Source of the DNA: Bemisia tabaci
Lineage: Eukaryota > Arthropoda > Insecta > Hemiptera > Aleyrodidae
Direction: 5' to 3'
Assembly (NCBI RefSeq): GCF_918797505.1
Contig: NC_092801.1
Span: forward strand, 39,176,517 to 39,240,516
Length of the DNA stretch: 64,000 bases
The position numbers and the translations under genes were made by a program. Under the pieces are notes generated by a model. That model worked only from the letters and a program-made list of their open reading frames with translations. It was not told the origin of the DNA and ran no database searches. Every line of letters starts with the position of its first letter. Position 1 is the stretch's first letter. Of the stretch, positions 35,551 through 48,225 are shown one piece after another.

Positions 35551-36609
35551 GGCCTTTACAATGTAAGGCAGTGCAAGTCGGAAGCCGCAGGTCATTGAAT
35601 TTCCACCGTCATCTCATCACGTGACGCAGAGATAAATCGATTCATCCCATTAGATGAAAAGCGAAATCTCGATAGGTCGATAGAATCGCTCATCGACCAG
35701 GCACGGCTAATCCTACCACCTGTAAAAGAGCAATAAGACGTGAACGGGAGGAAATTATGAATAAAATCCGAGCGTCCAGTAGGCAAACAAGAGTAGTCGT
35801 TTTACGACCGCGAAATACGCAACAGATCGAGAATTACCTGTCATCCGCGTAAAAAGTGGCTTCATTTGGAGGACTTTCCTTCTTTTCTTTCATTTTTATC
35901 GATTCCCGCGCAATGAGAGCACGGTTAGCGCTGCCCACAAAGGCGCGCTCTGGTGCCAGTTCGGGGTACTTGGACCCGTGTGCCAGGTCCGTTCGGGACG
36001 ATTTTTTGCACGCTCTGGGCGAGCGGCCAATAAACCGCCTGTAAAACGTGCAACAAAACCGAGCAAGTAGGCATTCAGCGACTCGCTGCACAGAAACAAT
36101 GTTCTGGACTTTATTCATTCCGTGAAGACAGCTACAAAAATCGGGGGAGGGCGAGAGGTAGCAGTGGACCGGTTAAAATTAAACCCCGAGAAACGCGGTT
36201 GTCTGCTGGTGCGCTATTGCCAATATCAAGTGATCCAATCGACGCTTGAGAATTTGCCGATCAGAAATCAAGTACCACGAACAAATACAATTCTCTAGTA
36301 TAACGATGGCTAAAGTTGGAAAGTGCGTTTCTCCGATTGCGGCATTGTAAATTTCCGCTCAATTTTAATATTTTGAAGAGAAAACTAACCAACATAGTTT
36401 CTCTTGGAATTTTCCTCGCCCTTTCAAACATTTTTGGAAAAATTCCCGGGAGATGTCTTGGTTGGTTTTTTTTTTTTAAAAAAAAATTAAGAATAAGATA
36501 TAGTCGGAGATTGTTTTCATGGGCTCCTGTTAGTATTGATATGACCTGACAGTATTGACTGTTTGTATACACGGAGAAACATATTCGGTCGCTACGCTCG
36601 AACTTCTCT

Positions 36610-36705
36610 TCCGACAGAAAACGTCCAACGCCTTGATACAACTATTCGTGCTCCTAGGATGTGCATGTTGCATACTCACAAAATTGCAAGCGCGTCGGGT
36701 GCCTT
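36610..36705. repeat. Diverged family H fragment
   Basis: GATACAACTATTCGTGCTCC and GATGTGCATGTTGCATACTC keep the family H order. A similar short relic lies at about 46838-46900 (GATGCCCATATTTCATATGC). Confidence 0.45.
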
Positions 36706-37466
36706 TCCAGGGTATTATCATTGGGTACATCACGGAGAGGATACGGTTCCTAGAACCGAGGGTTCGGCTACATGAACCGAATAGCACGGGTGATACTGAA
36801 CACCGTACTCACTGTTCTTAGCTATAGGTTTTTTTTAAAATCTTTAGTTTCAAAAAATCAAGTTTTAACTAATATACCTAAATCATTAAAATTTTCTTCG
36901 TTTAAAAAGTATAGTTGAGATATTCATTAAATATGAAATTTTGTTAGAAACCTTCTGATGTCATGTTTTTATTTTCAGATTGTGAACATCTGCCAATTCT
37001 ATTTTCCCACAAAAATCAATGTCTAAAGATGTCAGTTTTGCCCCTCAAATGTTTGACCTAGAGCTAGACGCTTGATTTGCGACATAGGTCTGGTTACTGA
37101 GAAGAAGAGTCCGGTTGCTGGTCTCCGGAAAAGAGAACATTTTCCTCCATGAACATAGAAATTTGGCAACGATGAGGTTGAATCCGAATGGGTCGCAGTT
37201 CCCTTTTCTTTTCCTTTCCCTACAAACTGCAGCGAATTTGTTTTATCAGTGATACATATTACAAATGTAACAAGTGGATTTAAGACTTAGCGCACCGCCT
37301 ACTTGTTTGCGTTTCCCGTCGCCGGCAACCATAAACCAGGTTTAACGCCCGCTTTTCTTCAGCTCGTCGTTTTCCTGAAGGATGGAAATGAGTGTAGGTA
37401 CGGAAAAAAGGTCATTGGATTTACTGGAACAGACAGACACGAGCTGTATCACCGAGACTATATATA

Positions 37467-37593
37467 TTGGTCGTATTTCTGCCAAACGGAACTATGGTGC
37501 CTTAAGGCATGATCCCTGAGACCCATAAGAATGTATGCATAACAGGGCTCACGTCAAAATGCACGTAGTTCCGTTTGGCAGAAATGCGTCCAA
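37467..37593. mobile_element. Foldback family I, copy I1
   Basis: TTGGTCGTATTTCTGCCAAA to TTTGGCAGAAATGCGTCCAA with the centre ATGATCCCTGAGACCCATAA. About 127 bases. Confidence 0.78.
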
Positions 37594-37905
37594 TGCAAAT
37601 CGGAATTTAGCCAATCTGACCGCTCTGGCGAGATAAATTTCAACCGTGAAAGATCTAAATGGCAAGGACTGCTCCTGGTTTCTCGAGTAGAATGTTAGCG
37701 ACTTTTAGTAGGAGTAGCTTACAAGATTAGAAATACCTTCATAGTTTTTGTGGCACTATTTTTTTTTATTTATTTATGCATTGCGTGGTTCATAACAACT
37801 GTAACATATGGGCTAGTTGCAGGTCCGGATTAGCACTCAGGGGCCCCGGGTGCTTGCCTGTAAAAGGGCCCGCACATTTCGGGTTGATTATTTCGTAAAT
37901 TAAAA

Positions 37906-38134
37906 CACTGGAAAAAAAAGTAACTTGGATCTTCAGTCCAGGCTCTTAATAACATTGACAAGAAAAAACACTCTTGATTCAATCGTATTTTTCCTTTAAT
38001 CGAAGAGCCAAGCCTCTTGATTTAAGCGGATTTCCTTTTGATTCAAGCAAAAATCCGATTGATTCAAGAGTATTTTTTCTTGCCTATGTTTTTAAGAGTC
38101 TGGATTCTAGATCCAAGCGACTTTTTTTCCAGTG
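37906..38134. mobile_element. MITE family C, copy C4
   Basis: CACTGGAAAAAAAAGTAAC to CTTTTTTTCCAGTG. The central loop (AGAGCCAAGCCTCTTGATTT) is inverted relative to C1. Confidence 0.78.
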
Positions 38135-38486
38135 AGACAGTTCACGTTCCAAGAAAACGAAGGGTCCCAAATGCCCTCTTTTGATTATATTGGTTCATAC
38201 CAATTTGTTAACACCACTCTCTGAGCCCAGCAAAACATCGGTCTTGAGAATCTGATACAATATTGAGATCAGAGCTCAAGAGTTGAAGAGTTCATGAACA
38301 TTCTCGTATACAAGGTCCACGAAGATCCTGACCTCAAAGTTTCATCGAAATTCCAGTCTCAGGTTTCTAAAAGGTCACTAGAAGTCCTAAGTCCTGAACT
38401 TCAAGGGAAGTCAGAGTATTCATGTTCAAAATGAGGAGAACAAGAAGAGAAAAATGATGTAAGCACAAGAAAAGATTTGAAATTAC

Positions 38487-38552
38487 CTTTCACACTATTT
38501 GCATCAAGTTTCATCACCGGCGCACTAGTGGATGATTCGAAGATATATTTAC
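38487..38552 (-). CDS. dac: candidate dachshund cassette exon (66 bases, phase 1-1)
   Basis: On the minus strand a TAG acceptor is followed by 66 open bases ending at AAAG|GTAATT. Joined to the preceding dac exon it reads G-KYIFESSTSAPVMKLDANSVK and ends with one base, so it can be included or skipped without changing the dac frame. That exact phase match is the main support. Against it, the acceptor has a weak pyrimidine tract, the first exon bases GTAAAT look like a donor, and I do not recognise the peptide in Dachshund from other species. The downstream acceptor CTAG|TGCG would give an early stop in this phase and is excluded. It could be an alternatively spliced dac segment, an exon of an unrelated transcript, or chance. 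Confidence 0.35.
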
Positions 38553-39105
38553 CTAGCATTATATATTTGAGCAAAGGCGTAGACACGCTTGATGGAAAGA
38601 GTGTAAAAGAACGTAACATTTAAATACTGTGCAAACTTCGCTTAAACGCACACATGAGCAGAAAACCCACCAACAGACAAGCTAGTGCCAAGAAAATTGC
38701 CTCTTTGCAGATAACTACGTTGCCAATGTAATATCTTAATTTTCTCTTTATCGATGTTTGAGTGAATACTGAAAAGGATTATGCAGATGTAAGAGTTATG
38801 AAAAATTTGAGTAAAAGCGGAGTTGTCCGCGGTATTATCGATTTTCTTGGAAATGGTGTGGTTTATGGGAAAAGTAAACTACATATATTACAGTATTTGA
38901 AATTATATCATGAGTTGATTTAAGCAAAAAAAATCGGACGTTTTGGTCTGTTTTTCATACTTCGAATTCAGGGGTTTGCTGACAAGATTGAACCGACCTA
39001 CGTCACAAGGTACACAATCCTCAAGATGCAAACACCTCCTTTTTTTCTCTATGAAATAAAGGTAAAACAGATTAATCTATCCTATATATGTTGAGCCCCT
39101 CTCCA

Positions 39106-39522
39106 CACTGAAAAGAAAATCTCGGTGTATTTACTAAGAAGAAAAGGGTAAAATTACCAAGAATTCAGAGTTCTATTTGATCCCAGTTTTTTCTTGGTAA
39201 AATTACCATTTATGGAATTGGTAATTTTATCGAGAAATCTCGGTGAAATTATTGAACTTTCTCGGTAATTTTACTGGACCTTGGTAAAAACGCCAATATT
39301 TTTTATCGACTGTGGTAGTATTACCGAGATAAAATGGCAAAGTTAGCGGGAATCGATTACCAATAAAAGTGGTATTCTTACCTGAAAAAACAATAAAAAT
39401 ACCGATTTTTAGGTAAGTTAACCAGTCTGTCTTGGTAAAATTACCAATAATTGGTAAAAAAAAATTGAGATGGTAAAGGTACCAACGGACCTTGGTAAAA
39501 ACGCCGAGAATTTTTTCTCAGT
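39106..39522. mobile_element. MITE family B, copy B5
   Basis: CACTGAAAAGAAAATCTCGG to AATTTTTTCTCAGTG, same orientation as B4, with the same palindrome-rich interior. Confidence 0.8.
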
Positions 39523-40464
39523 GTAAACGGCAACGCGGGGCCGAACTCGGAGAAGGCACGGCGGAGAGATATGTTTGATATGTAATTTGAAAAATGGAAA
39601 GAGTTTAATTTCAAATCGGTAAAGTGGTCGTTTTGTGTTTTGTGTAAAGACAGGTGTAGTCGTACCTACGCCCGCTCTCGGTGAAGAGTCGACGCGACGT
39701 GTAATCATATTTTTAACGGCTAACTGTATCATTTGCTTGTCTCTAATTCCCGAGTACATTCAGAAATGACCGGTTTCGCCCCCCCCCCCCATCGCCCCCC
39801 TCCCCGTCCCCTTTTTTTATCCTCGCGGAGCCGGTGCGCATCTTCCGCGCTCATCCTTGCATCCACTTGCATGTGTTTGGTGGGTTTCGTCTCCTCGCCG
39901 CGCCGGTGCAGTGGATGCACCGCTTAATGAATATGTACAATTGCCAGCGATTATTTTTTCATTCTCATTATTTCGCGGGGTTGCCGCGTCAGGCTAGCGT
40001 GTCGGACACAGGTCCATCTCGTGGTGCTAGGATTGCGCAACTTCGCCGTTCTTCCACTCCGAGGAAAATTATTTTAACTTCAGAAGAGATACCTGACAAA
40101 CGTATAAAATTAAACGCTTTCAATGGGTCAGTTTCGCTGGTCATAAAATCGTGTTTTGATGCTTGATCCCTTTAGATTAACTGAAAATAATGAGATCCGT
40201 CTAAACAGCAACTTATTACGTTCAATATTAAGAGAGGTATCGCGCTTTGAAAAGTCGGGTTTTTGACGTCATCCACTCACTGGTAGTGACACTCTTGGTT
40301 TCTTCCTTTTTTGATCGATTAGTGGTGCAGAGGGCGCAAAAAGAAACTTCAACGACATTGAACATAAACAGACTGACCCACTAATCTCTTCGCGGAGAGA
40401 GCGTCATCTCCTGATACGAAGATCTTCGTGGTGTGAATCCGTCTGCTTTCGTCAGTTTGCGAAG

Positions 40465-40976
40465 TGTTGAAATTTATAGACAAAGAAGACACGAGGAGTG
40501 TAAAGTGATACTATTGGTTGACTTGAGTGGCTCCTATAGACCAAGGGGGTAAATGATGAACTAACTGAAGTGTCTCTCAAGAGTTGCCATTAGTTAGTCT
40601 ATTACCTACCTCCTTTGTCCATTGCAACCATCCGCTTCCACCAATAGTATCCCTATAGCTCTATCTATAGCTTTGTCTGTTAACCTCAAAAATCAGCCAG
40701 CAGCGGGCTGATTGTTGAAATTGATAGACAAAGCTATAGGCAAAGAAGATAAAAAGGATGTGGAGGGATCCTAATTGTGGAAGCAGGTGATTGCAATAGA
40801 CAAAGGAAAAAGTAATAGACTAACTGACGGCAACACGAGAGAACTATTAGTTAGTCCATTATTTTCTCCCTTCGTCTCTAAGAACCACACATTTCAACCA
40901 ATAGGACCCCTCCATATCCCTTTTGAATTCTTTGTGCATCGCTTTGTCTATCGATTTCAAGAATCAGGCGGCAGGA
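40465..40976. mobile_element. Two adjacent foldback family F copies (F4, F5)
   Basis: F4 (about 40465-40703) and F5 (40706-40976) lie head to tail with the boundary CAGCCAGCAGCGGGCTGATT. Both keep the GATAGACAAAG / CTTTGTCTATC ends and the ACTAATGG-like centre. Confidence 0.7.
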
Positions 40977-41065
40977 CGGCAGCACCGAACTGGAAGTCGA
41001 CCAGATGCGGAGGAAGACTCAGCCCCGGCGAGCAGATGGAGGTCACGGCTGGAGGCGAGCACAAG

Positions 41066-41137
41066 ATCGGAATCATAGCCCGGGAATCAGAATCATAGCC
41101 CGAGAATCAGAATCATAGCCCGAGAATCAGATTCATA
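41066..41137. repeat. Short tandem repeat, 22-base unit
   Basis: AATCAGAATCATAGCCCG is repeated about three times with minor changes. Confidence 0.8.
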
Positions 41138-41528
41138 ATCGGAACCGATTCCCGGCCCGGAGCCGGTTATTTGTGATCGAGTGTAATTGAATCCATTCGG
41201 ACTCGACTCCTCGCGCCGCGATTGAATGCCAGCTCCATCTGTTCGATTACCGTCTTTAAACGGCAATCATCGGATCGGGCGGTGGCCATTCGGGGGTCCA
41301 CCCTGGCACCCCCCCCCCCCGTTGCTATCACTCGCCATCGCAGAAATTATACCACTGCCCTGGGATTCACATCTAGGAGTCGGTGTTTCGTTGCAGTATT
41401 TCGCACCGATTCCCGGAGAAAGGATGAAAATGCCTGTGCCTTCTTTCTCCTTTTCTTTTCAGTTTCCTCCACGGAAAAGTTTAAATTGCTGATTAAACAA
41501 TTCAATTCCTTAAAAAGTGACTGCAATA

Positions 41529-41771
41529 CTGCCGTGCTAAGGAAAAACGCCGTATGAACCTTCAGGCGTTGCAAAATTTCCATTTCGAAAACACAAATTT
41601 CCTGGTAAATTTAGGAATATTTTTCTCCCAATTTTTCAGATAATATTGCTTGCAATTTTACCTGGAGTTCTTGAAAATTTCAAGGAAAAATACTCATAAC
41701 TTTCCTCAAAAATAAACATTTTATTTGGCAATTCTCAAATGTTCATACGGCGTTTTTCCTTAGCAAGGCAG
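41529..41771. mobile_element. MITE family A, copy A5
   Basis: Left end identical to A1 over the terminal 20 bases; right end has one change (TTAGCAAGGCAG). 243 bases. A palindromic G copy abuts it on the right. Confidence 0.8.
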
Positions 41772-41950
41772 AATATTTCAACGTAGATTTCACAACTAAA
41801 AAATGCTACTTTAACCACTATTGTAAGCTAATTTAACCATGGGAGTGGTTAAAGTAGCATTTTTTTGTTGTGAAATCTACGTCGAAATATTGCAGTCACT
41901 TTTTTAGCAATTGAAATGTTAAATCAGCAATTTAATTTTTTCCGTGCACC
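41772..41950. mobile_element. Foldback family G, copy G2
   Basis: Near-perfect arms ATTTCAACGTAGATTTCACA / TGTGAAATCTACGTCGAAAT around TTAACCAT. The right end TTTAATTTTTTCCGTG is kept and the left tip is lost at the A5 border. Confidence 0.68.
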
Positions 41951-41954
41951 GCTA

Positions 41955-42125
41955 AAAATACAAATAAGACAAACTGAAACTAACACAGTATGGAAAAAGA
42001 GCAAAGTATAAAGAGGTGCGTCGATGACGGCGCAGAGATACAACTATTCGTACATGATGGATGTCCGTGTTGCATCTGCAAAATTGAAGGCGCGATGGCG
42101 CTAGGCGTTAACTCGCAATGCTCCG
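41955..42125. repeat. Family H partial unit
   Basis: Contains ATACAACTATTCGTACATG, GATGTCCGTGTTGCATCTGC and AAATTGAAGGCGCGATGGCG. It runs into a pyrimidine-rich tract. Confidence 0.65.
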
Positions 42126-42428
42126 TTCTTTGCTGCCGTCTTCTTCAGCCGTCTCTCCTTTTGTGCCTTATTTCTCCTCTCCTCTTTCTGTTTCCTCTTC
42201 TTCTTCATCTATCTGTCCTCCTATACCATCTAAGTTTTTTTTAAATTTTCTTTCTCTTCCTTTTTTTTTCCCATCCCTACATCTTCCTCTTTTTCCTTTT
42301 TGTTTTCTTATCTTCCTTCTTCCTTCTCTACTTCCTCATATTGATTTTCTACTTTTCTTCATGTTTGGCTTTCTCTTCTTCTCCCTCTTTTACTTTTTCT
42401 GTTTGTCTTCTTCTTCCTCTCCTTTAGC
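42125..42428. repeat. Pyrimidine-rich tract
   Basis: About 300 bases almost wholly of C and T on the plus strand. The polypurine complement can form triplexes in principle; no gene seen. Confidence 0.75.
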
Positions 42429-43290
42429 TTCAACAATTTCCGTCTAGAATTTGAAAACTACATAGCTGCTCTGAGAGTCTTCAAAATCATGAATAGCGTA
42501 CTTTTAAAACGGAGTATCCCTTGTTCTCGATGAAAAACAGCCACGTAAACTCAATTAAAGTGAAACAATTACTTTCCGGTGGAAAAAAATCCGATGATTT
42601 GCATTTGGGGAGTTAAAGCGACATAAATTTGCTCCTTTTTTTCGAGCTTTATATTTGTGTTACCATTCCACTCGGCTGTTTCGCGTCACGATTCATGCTG
42701 CGGAATTCGCGATGGAGCGGAAAAAAATGTGTGCTTGTCCCGATAAAGTTTTGATTTATTATTGTGACACCGCCTTTGCGACCATTTTTCCCTCTCCAAC
42801 GTCTGAACTGAATAATTTCTGACAGGGAATGGACGCGGCGCTGTAATGTGCTCGCGAGTTCGAGCAGAAATGCATCGTTTCCCACTTTATAAATCTTCAT
42901 AACTTTCTGTACATTTTTTTTCGAAACCATTGTAGGTATTTGAACGATTTTTATTTTGTTCTGTATGTGATAGTTTCCTACATGAATGGAAAAATCAGAT
43001 TTTGAAAATCTTGAAATTTCAAATTTTGACCTTTTTTTGAATTTTTTAAAAGAAAATATGAATTTTTTTTCGAGTTCGGTAACCTCTAAAACTTTCAATT
43101 GTACGAAACTGAAGAAAGCGCTTTCATCTATTCGTGTAATAGAGCGTCAAGATTTCAACAAAATAATTGAAAATATCTTAATTAGATTCAGAGCAAAAGG
43201 TTAATCAATGTGAAAAAAGTAAACTTTGGACGTAAAATTGAAAAATTTGGAAATTTTTGACCGGTGGCCCCCTTGGAAGAGAGGAACTAT

Positions 43291-43421
43291 TTGGATGTAT
43301 TTCTGCCAAACGAAACTAGCTATGTGCACTGAGACATGAGCCCTGAGACAAATAAGAATATGTGTATAACAAGACTCACGTCATAATGTACATACTTCCG
43401 TTTGATAGAAATACGTCCATT
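43291..43421. mobile_element. Foldback family I, copy I2
   Basis: TTGGATGTATTTCTGCCAAA to TTTGATAGAAATACGTCCAT, 131 bases, same orientation as I1. Confidence 0.78.
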
Positions 43422-44130
43422 TGAGGTAGTTCTATATGCTTAATGAAGAAAGTCTACCGCGCTTCATATTTTAGAGAGTAATTACCCCATACGGCACCCA
43501 TGCAAGATCCCTGAAAAGACTAACCCATGAGCAGGAACGAGAATCACTAATCAACCGACTTATTAATAATCTGTCACGAAAGTTGAGCAGCGCGCCACGC
43601 GTGCCAACCACTCTTTTTCCTGCCAAGCAAAGCTGCCAGCCCCACAATCTCACCCCCAGAATTCACGGTAGTACAACTAAATCTGCATTCAAATCGGCAA
43701 CCCCGCACGATAATTTTGCCAGATCCGTCATTTTCCAATTAAACCCGCCTTCCTTAAAAAGGAGAATTGAGTGATTTTCCGGAGAAAAGGCAACGCTGAC
43801 GTCATCTTACAGCCCCTCGCGAGGGGCGAATCCCGACCTGCCGAGGGGTGGGGGGTGGTCGAATCGTGCACCCGTGTGCGCGCATCATATGCTAATTTAT
43901 CGGTTGAATCTTGTATTTTTGGCACTACTCGGCAAGCCTGGAGAGGTGGGGAGGGTTGAAGAGTTAAATAAGGAGTCGGATTGTAATTAACTCAATAATT
44001 GTATTCACTTCCACGTCCTGACCATAAATCGCCCTATTCCTCATTCATCTTGGCTCGTCTGTGTTTAACGCCTCCTCCCGAGGTTTTCCGATTTTCCGGG
44101 GTTGTTTTGATGACACTGCCTTATAAAACA

Positions 44131-44390
44131 GTGTTCCCATTCCATGTCCATCAAAAGTTCCGGGATTCGGAACTTTCTTGTCTAATTTCTCCCACTCCAT
44201 GACCTCAAAATTTCCGGGATTTTGTATGGATTCTTTTTAAAAACTTCCGAGAAAGTTCCGGAAAATGCAAAAGACCCGGGACATTTCGGGATCTTCAAAA
44301 GTTCCGGGAAAACTTAGGAAAATATCAGTGTCCTAAGCTCAAAATAAAAAAAAGAGCTCGGTACTAGTTCCGGGCAATGGGACTGTTATA
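44131..44390. mobile_element. Family J element, uninterrupted copy J1
   Basis: Rich in AAAGTTCCGGGA and its inverse, with ends TTCCCATTCCATGTCC and AGTTCCGGGCAATGGGA. About 260 bases. It serves as an empty-site reference for J2. Confidence 0.65.
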
Positions 44391-44689
44391 AGACGAAAAG
44401 TACTTTATCGATGGTGAACCTCCCAAACCACGTATCTCAGTTTGCGAAAATGCAGACTACACGATGCGCTTCATTGTTTAAATGAAGACTTAACGTAAAT
44501 GTTTAAACTTGCGTAATTTTCCCTGATTCCGCGAAGGAAATTCTATGAATACTTTAGAATATGATGTTGATTTTGTTCTTAACCAAAGTAACGCAAAAGA
44601 GGAAATTTTAAATCAGAAAAAACGAGACACGTGGTTTGGTAGTTACATCTAGGTATCTTTTGTAGTATTAGATTCATAATAAAAGAAAA

Positions 44690-45080
44690 TACAGTATGTG
44701 GAGTACAGTGATGATGGCGCAGAGATACAACTATTCGAACTTGATGGATGTCCATGTTGCGTCTGCAAAATTGAAGGCGCGATGGCGCGAAGCGTGGACT
44801 CGAAATGCTCCATTATATGCTGCCAATGAGGTGTCGCTCGGATTAGAGAGAAAAGTTAGAAATCGAGGACCAAATACGTATCTTCTACCTTCGGCTATGA
44901 TGCTCACGTAGTCCTTAAAGCACCGTTACAAATTAGACAAACGGAAACAACAAAATATGAAAATAGATCATGGGATTGGAAGCGTGTTGAAGACGGCGCA
45001 GAGATACAACTATTCGAACTTGATGGATGTCCGTGTTGCGTCTGCAAAATTGAAGGCGCGATGGCGCCAAGCGTTATATT
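44690..45080. repeat. Tandem repeat family H, about 1.5 units
   Basis: Two AGATACAACTATTCGAACTT blocks at about 44720 and 45000 separated by one period of about 283 bases. The second unit ends at GGCGCCAAGCG. Confidence 0.72.
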
Positions 45081-46109
45081 TTTTGCAGTGGCAACTCCTG
45101 TTATATCCTTGGAAAGATCCATTCCCGAAGTTACACTGTGGACTTTTATTACGAGTTTGTGGAAAATGTCTTTTACACGCAGCTATGTTAAATATTTCCG
45201 TTGTCATAGTGTAAACCATACGGAAATTAACACCCTTAAGTGGAAGTTAGCTCAGTTCTACCACACTTAAAAATCTCTCTAGTCAGAGGACGAAGAGGGT
45301 GACACAATCGAAAGTCCTAAATTTAACTTTTTGTAACTCAAAGTCGGGTTAACTGTCAATTGCGATGGGTGTGATTATTTCTTCTATTTTCATAATTTTA
45401 GTAATTTTAGTAGTTTATTAAAAATATTGATTTTGTAATTCAATGAAATCTACTCTAGGTTTAAAATATCAGTAAAAATGTTATTATTTCTAATTTCCAA
45501 GATTAGTATTTTATTTTATCTTAAATTATTTACTGATTGAAGTTACTGACTTTTCTAGTTGTTTTTATAATGTTTAATCCAGTGATTTCAATTTTATTTT
45601 TTATTTTATGTCTTATTTTTTTAATAATTTTTCTTGTATTTATCGTTAACTCCTATTTTTCTCCTAGAAATCGTTAATCGTTAATCGTCCTAGGTATCGT
45701 TAACTCCTAGAAAGACGCTTTTCTGTCATTCATCAAACACTTACAGCGTGTCGAACGTCACAGTTGCCACGGTTAGGCAATGTTATGTGGATATATCACA
45801 CGGGATTAATCGGGAAAAAGCACTTATTTTTCAGCACTATCTAGCAACAACGGTTGATGAGACGACCCGTGACGACGTAAACGTCATGACCCTAGTTTTT
45901 GGCCGTGATTAATGCGAGTCGATTGGGCACCTCGATGCGGTGTTCCTGTCATCTCGTCAACGAATCCGAACCGTGGTGACACACCTTTTCCACTCTAACG
46001 TCACGAATGAAAACATAGGAAATGCGCGGCGGATCCCAGAAATGGAGGCGAGGGCGTGACATTTCATTGACGAATCTGGACCATGCACGGGAAAGTTGCC
46101 ACACCTATT

Positions 46110-46364
46110 CTGCCGTGCTTAGGAAAAACGCCGTATGAACATTCGAGAGTTGCCAAATTTCCTTCGATAAAATGTTTATTTTTTGAGAAAAGTTGTGAAT
46201 ATTTTTCCTTGAAATTTTCAGGAACGTTTGGTGAACTTGCGAGAAAAATTATTTGAAAAATTGGTAGGAAAATATTAATAAATCATACCAGGAAATTCGC
46301 GTTTTATCAAAGCAAATTTGGCAACGCCTGAAGGTTCATACGGCGTTTTTCCTTAGCACGGCAG
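46110..46364. mobile_element. MITE family A, copy A6
   Basis: Left CTGCCGTGCTTAGGAAAAAC, right GTTTTTCCTTAGCACGGCAG, 255 bases. TATT precedes the left end and TATT follows the right end, so the duplication may be longer than TA here or coincide with local sequence. Confidence 0.8.
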
Positions 46365-46435
46365 TATTTTTCACTTGGATTTTCGGCGTTGGTTTCAGCG
46401 CTCAATGCGACCACCAAATGATGTTAAATGGACCG

Positions 46436-46672
46436 CGTTAGGCAGAAAGTAACCAAGCCACATCAGCTATTGTCAAATTTAATCGGGCAATTTGATTTTT
46501 TACAAGAGAATGCTTGTGCGGATCCTTTGAAATGGAGGGATTTGCTTCGTGCGACGCAGAGAATTCACTGAAATTTGCAAGAACATCTGCACAACCGTTT
46601 CCTTGTAAAAAATTAAATCGTCCGATTAAATTAGGCAATAGCTGATGCGGTTTGGTTCCTTTTCGCTTCCGC
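46436..46672. mobile_element. Foldback family V, copy V2
   Basis: AGGCAGAAAGTAACCAAGCC ACATCAGC to GCTGATGCGGTTTGGTTCC. Same length as V1. Confidence 0.68.
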
Positions 46673-48065
46673 CGTCCAAATAATTAGTGTCTTCACTGGA
46701 AAAATGGCAGGAGAAAGATGTTCCTTGTGATGAATCGTTGTTATCCGGACGAGAAAAGTGACTTCATTCCAAAGGAATGAGGTTCGTACCAAGATTTTTA
46801 ACCCAACCCGACGTAAGTGACTCTTTAAAGCTTGCATGCAACTATACCTACTTAGAGGATGCCCATATTTCATATGCAAACATTTGAAGGCGCCTTGAAA
46901 TCCGTCACCTCTGGCAATGCGCTCTGATTATTTCCACCGGACGTTGCAAAACTACTCAAAATTTATTTTATAAATAAAATGATTTTTCCCCTTTTTTATT
47001 AACTGGGGCATCGTTTATTTAAAAAAGCCATAAAGTTCTTCGTTTATCCATTTACTTTTGTTCCCCCCAATGGGAACGGCTTAAGGACTGCATCAAGTGA
47101 ACAGAGGCATACTAAAACGGTCTCTTACTATGGAAGGGCCCTTTTTACTTGATCCAGCTCAAAAATACTTAAATTTCTGCAAGTGTATTATAATATGAGA
47201 GAACTTTTAATACGTACGTAAATTCGATTTGGTTTTCTGATCATTGGTCAAACAAAATATTCCGACATGAATTTTGGTTTCGAGTTTCCTTCGAGATACC
47301 AAAACTTCAAGGAGAACGGACTCCTTAAGGCGCAAAGACGGAGGTGGAGGGAAAATAAAAGGAGAGGAGAGAAATGATGAGGCATAAAAAAGAAATTAAA
47401 AGAGACAAGCGGCGAAGTTGTGGCGCATTATTAAAACTTCACCTCAATTTGATTAACAAACCAAGTGAAAAGGCGCCGTCTGAGACCCAAAAAGGAAAAG
47501 TATCAATGAGGTAGAATGAATAGGAGAGTAATGAAATAAGAGCTCCTCTTTTCCCTGAAATGAATTCGCCAAAGTCATAATTGGACTGAAAATATAAAAG
47601 GTAGGCCCTGTTCGTTTTCCTCGTTGCCAAACATCTTCGTGGTTGCAAAGTGAAAATTTATCTAAATGAATCTTTTAATTGTTTTACGTTTAAAAAAAAA
47701 ATTGTTTTTTTGGTTAATCAAATTATTAAACTTTGATTACAATTTATTTGGCTTTAAACCTTCCTGGAAACAATGGTTTTTTAATTTAAGTAGTGAAATT
47801 CTTGAATTTACCGTTAAGAAAAATGTGCTATAAAAAGAATCGCCTACATCAAGCAGGAACCTGCTTGATTCAGGATGGAATTACTTGACGGCAAATTCAA
47901 GTTACTTCTTTTGCCAATATGAGTAATTATTTTAACTGTGATTTTCACTCTAAAAATTGATTCTGATTGAAAAGCGCGTATTTATAATACTGAATTTGCA
48001 AAAATTCGCGAGAATTCTATTCTCTATCTCTATCTCTATTATTATTAATATACGCGAGTTCGAAT

Positions 48066-48225
48066 AATCACGCCGAACACGGTGCGGTCGGTGTCAAACT
48101 CATATCAGCGACTGTAGGAATACTTCACGCATTGCACCAAACAGTGCGGTTGGCGTCAAACGCATATTAACGCCTATAAGGCTGCATGAATACTTCTCAC
48201 ATTGCACCAAACGCAATGCGAGAGT
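48066..48225. repeat. Tandem repeat S, about two units of about 75 bases
   Basis: ATTGCACCAAACAGTGCGG, GTCAAACGCATATTAACGCC and GAATACTTC recur in order. A single related unit is at about 62700-62795. Confidence 0.65.

Noticed and set aside
38487..38539. Shorter version of the candidate cassette exon using CTAG|TGCG
   Set aside because: In the phase left by the upstream dac exon it reaches a stop after three codons.
42649..43098. Minus-strand open frame of 149 codons
   Set aside because: AT-rich, Lys/Phe-rich translation with no recognisable domain or signal; no supporting splice or homology evidence.
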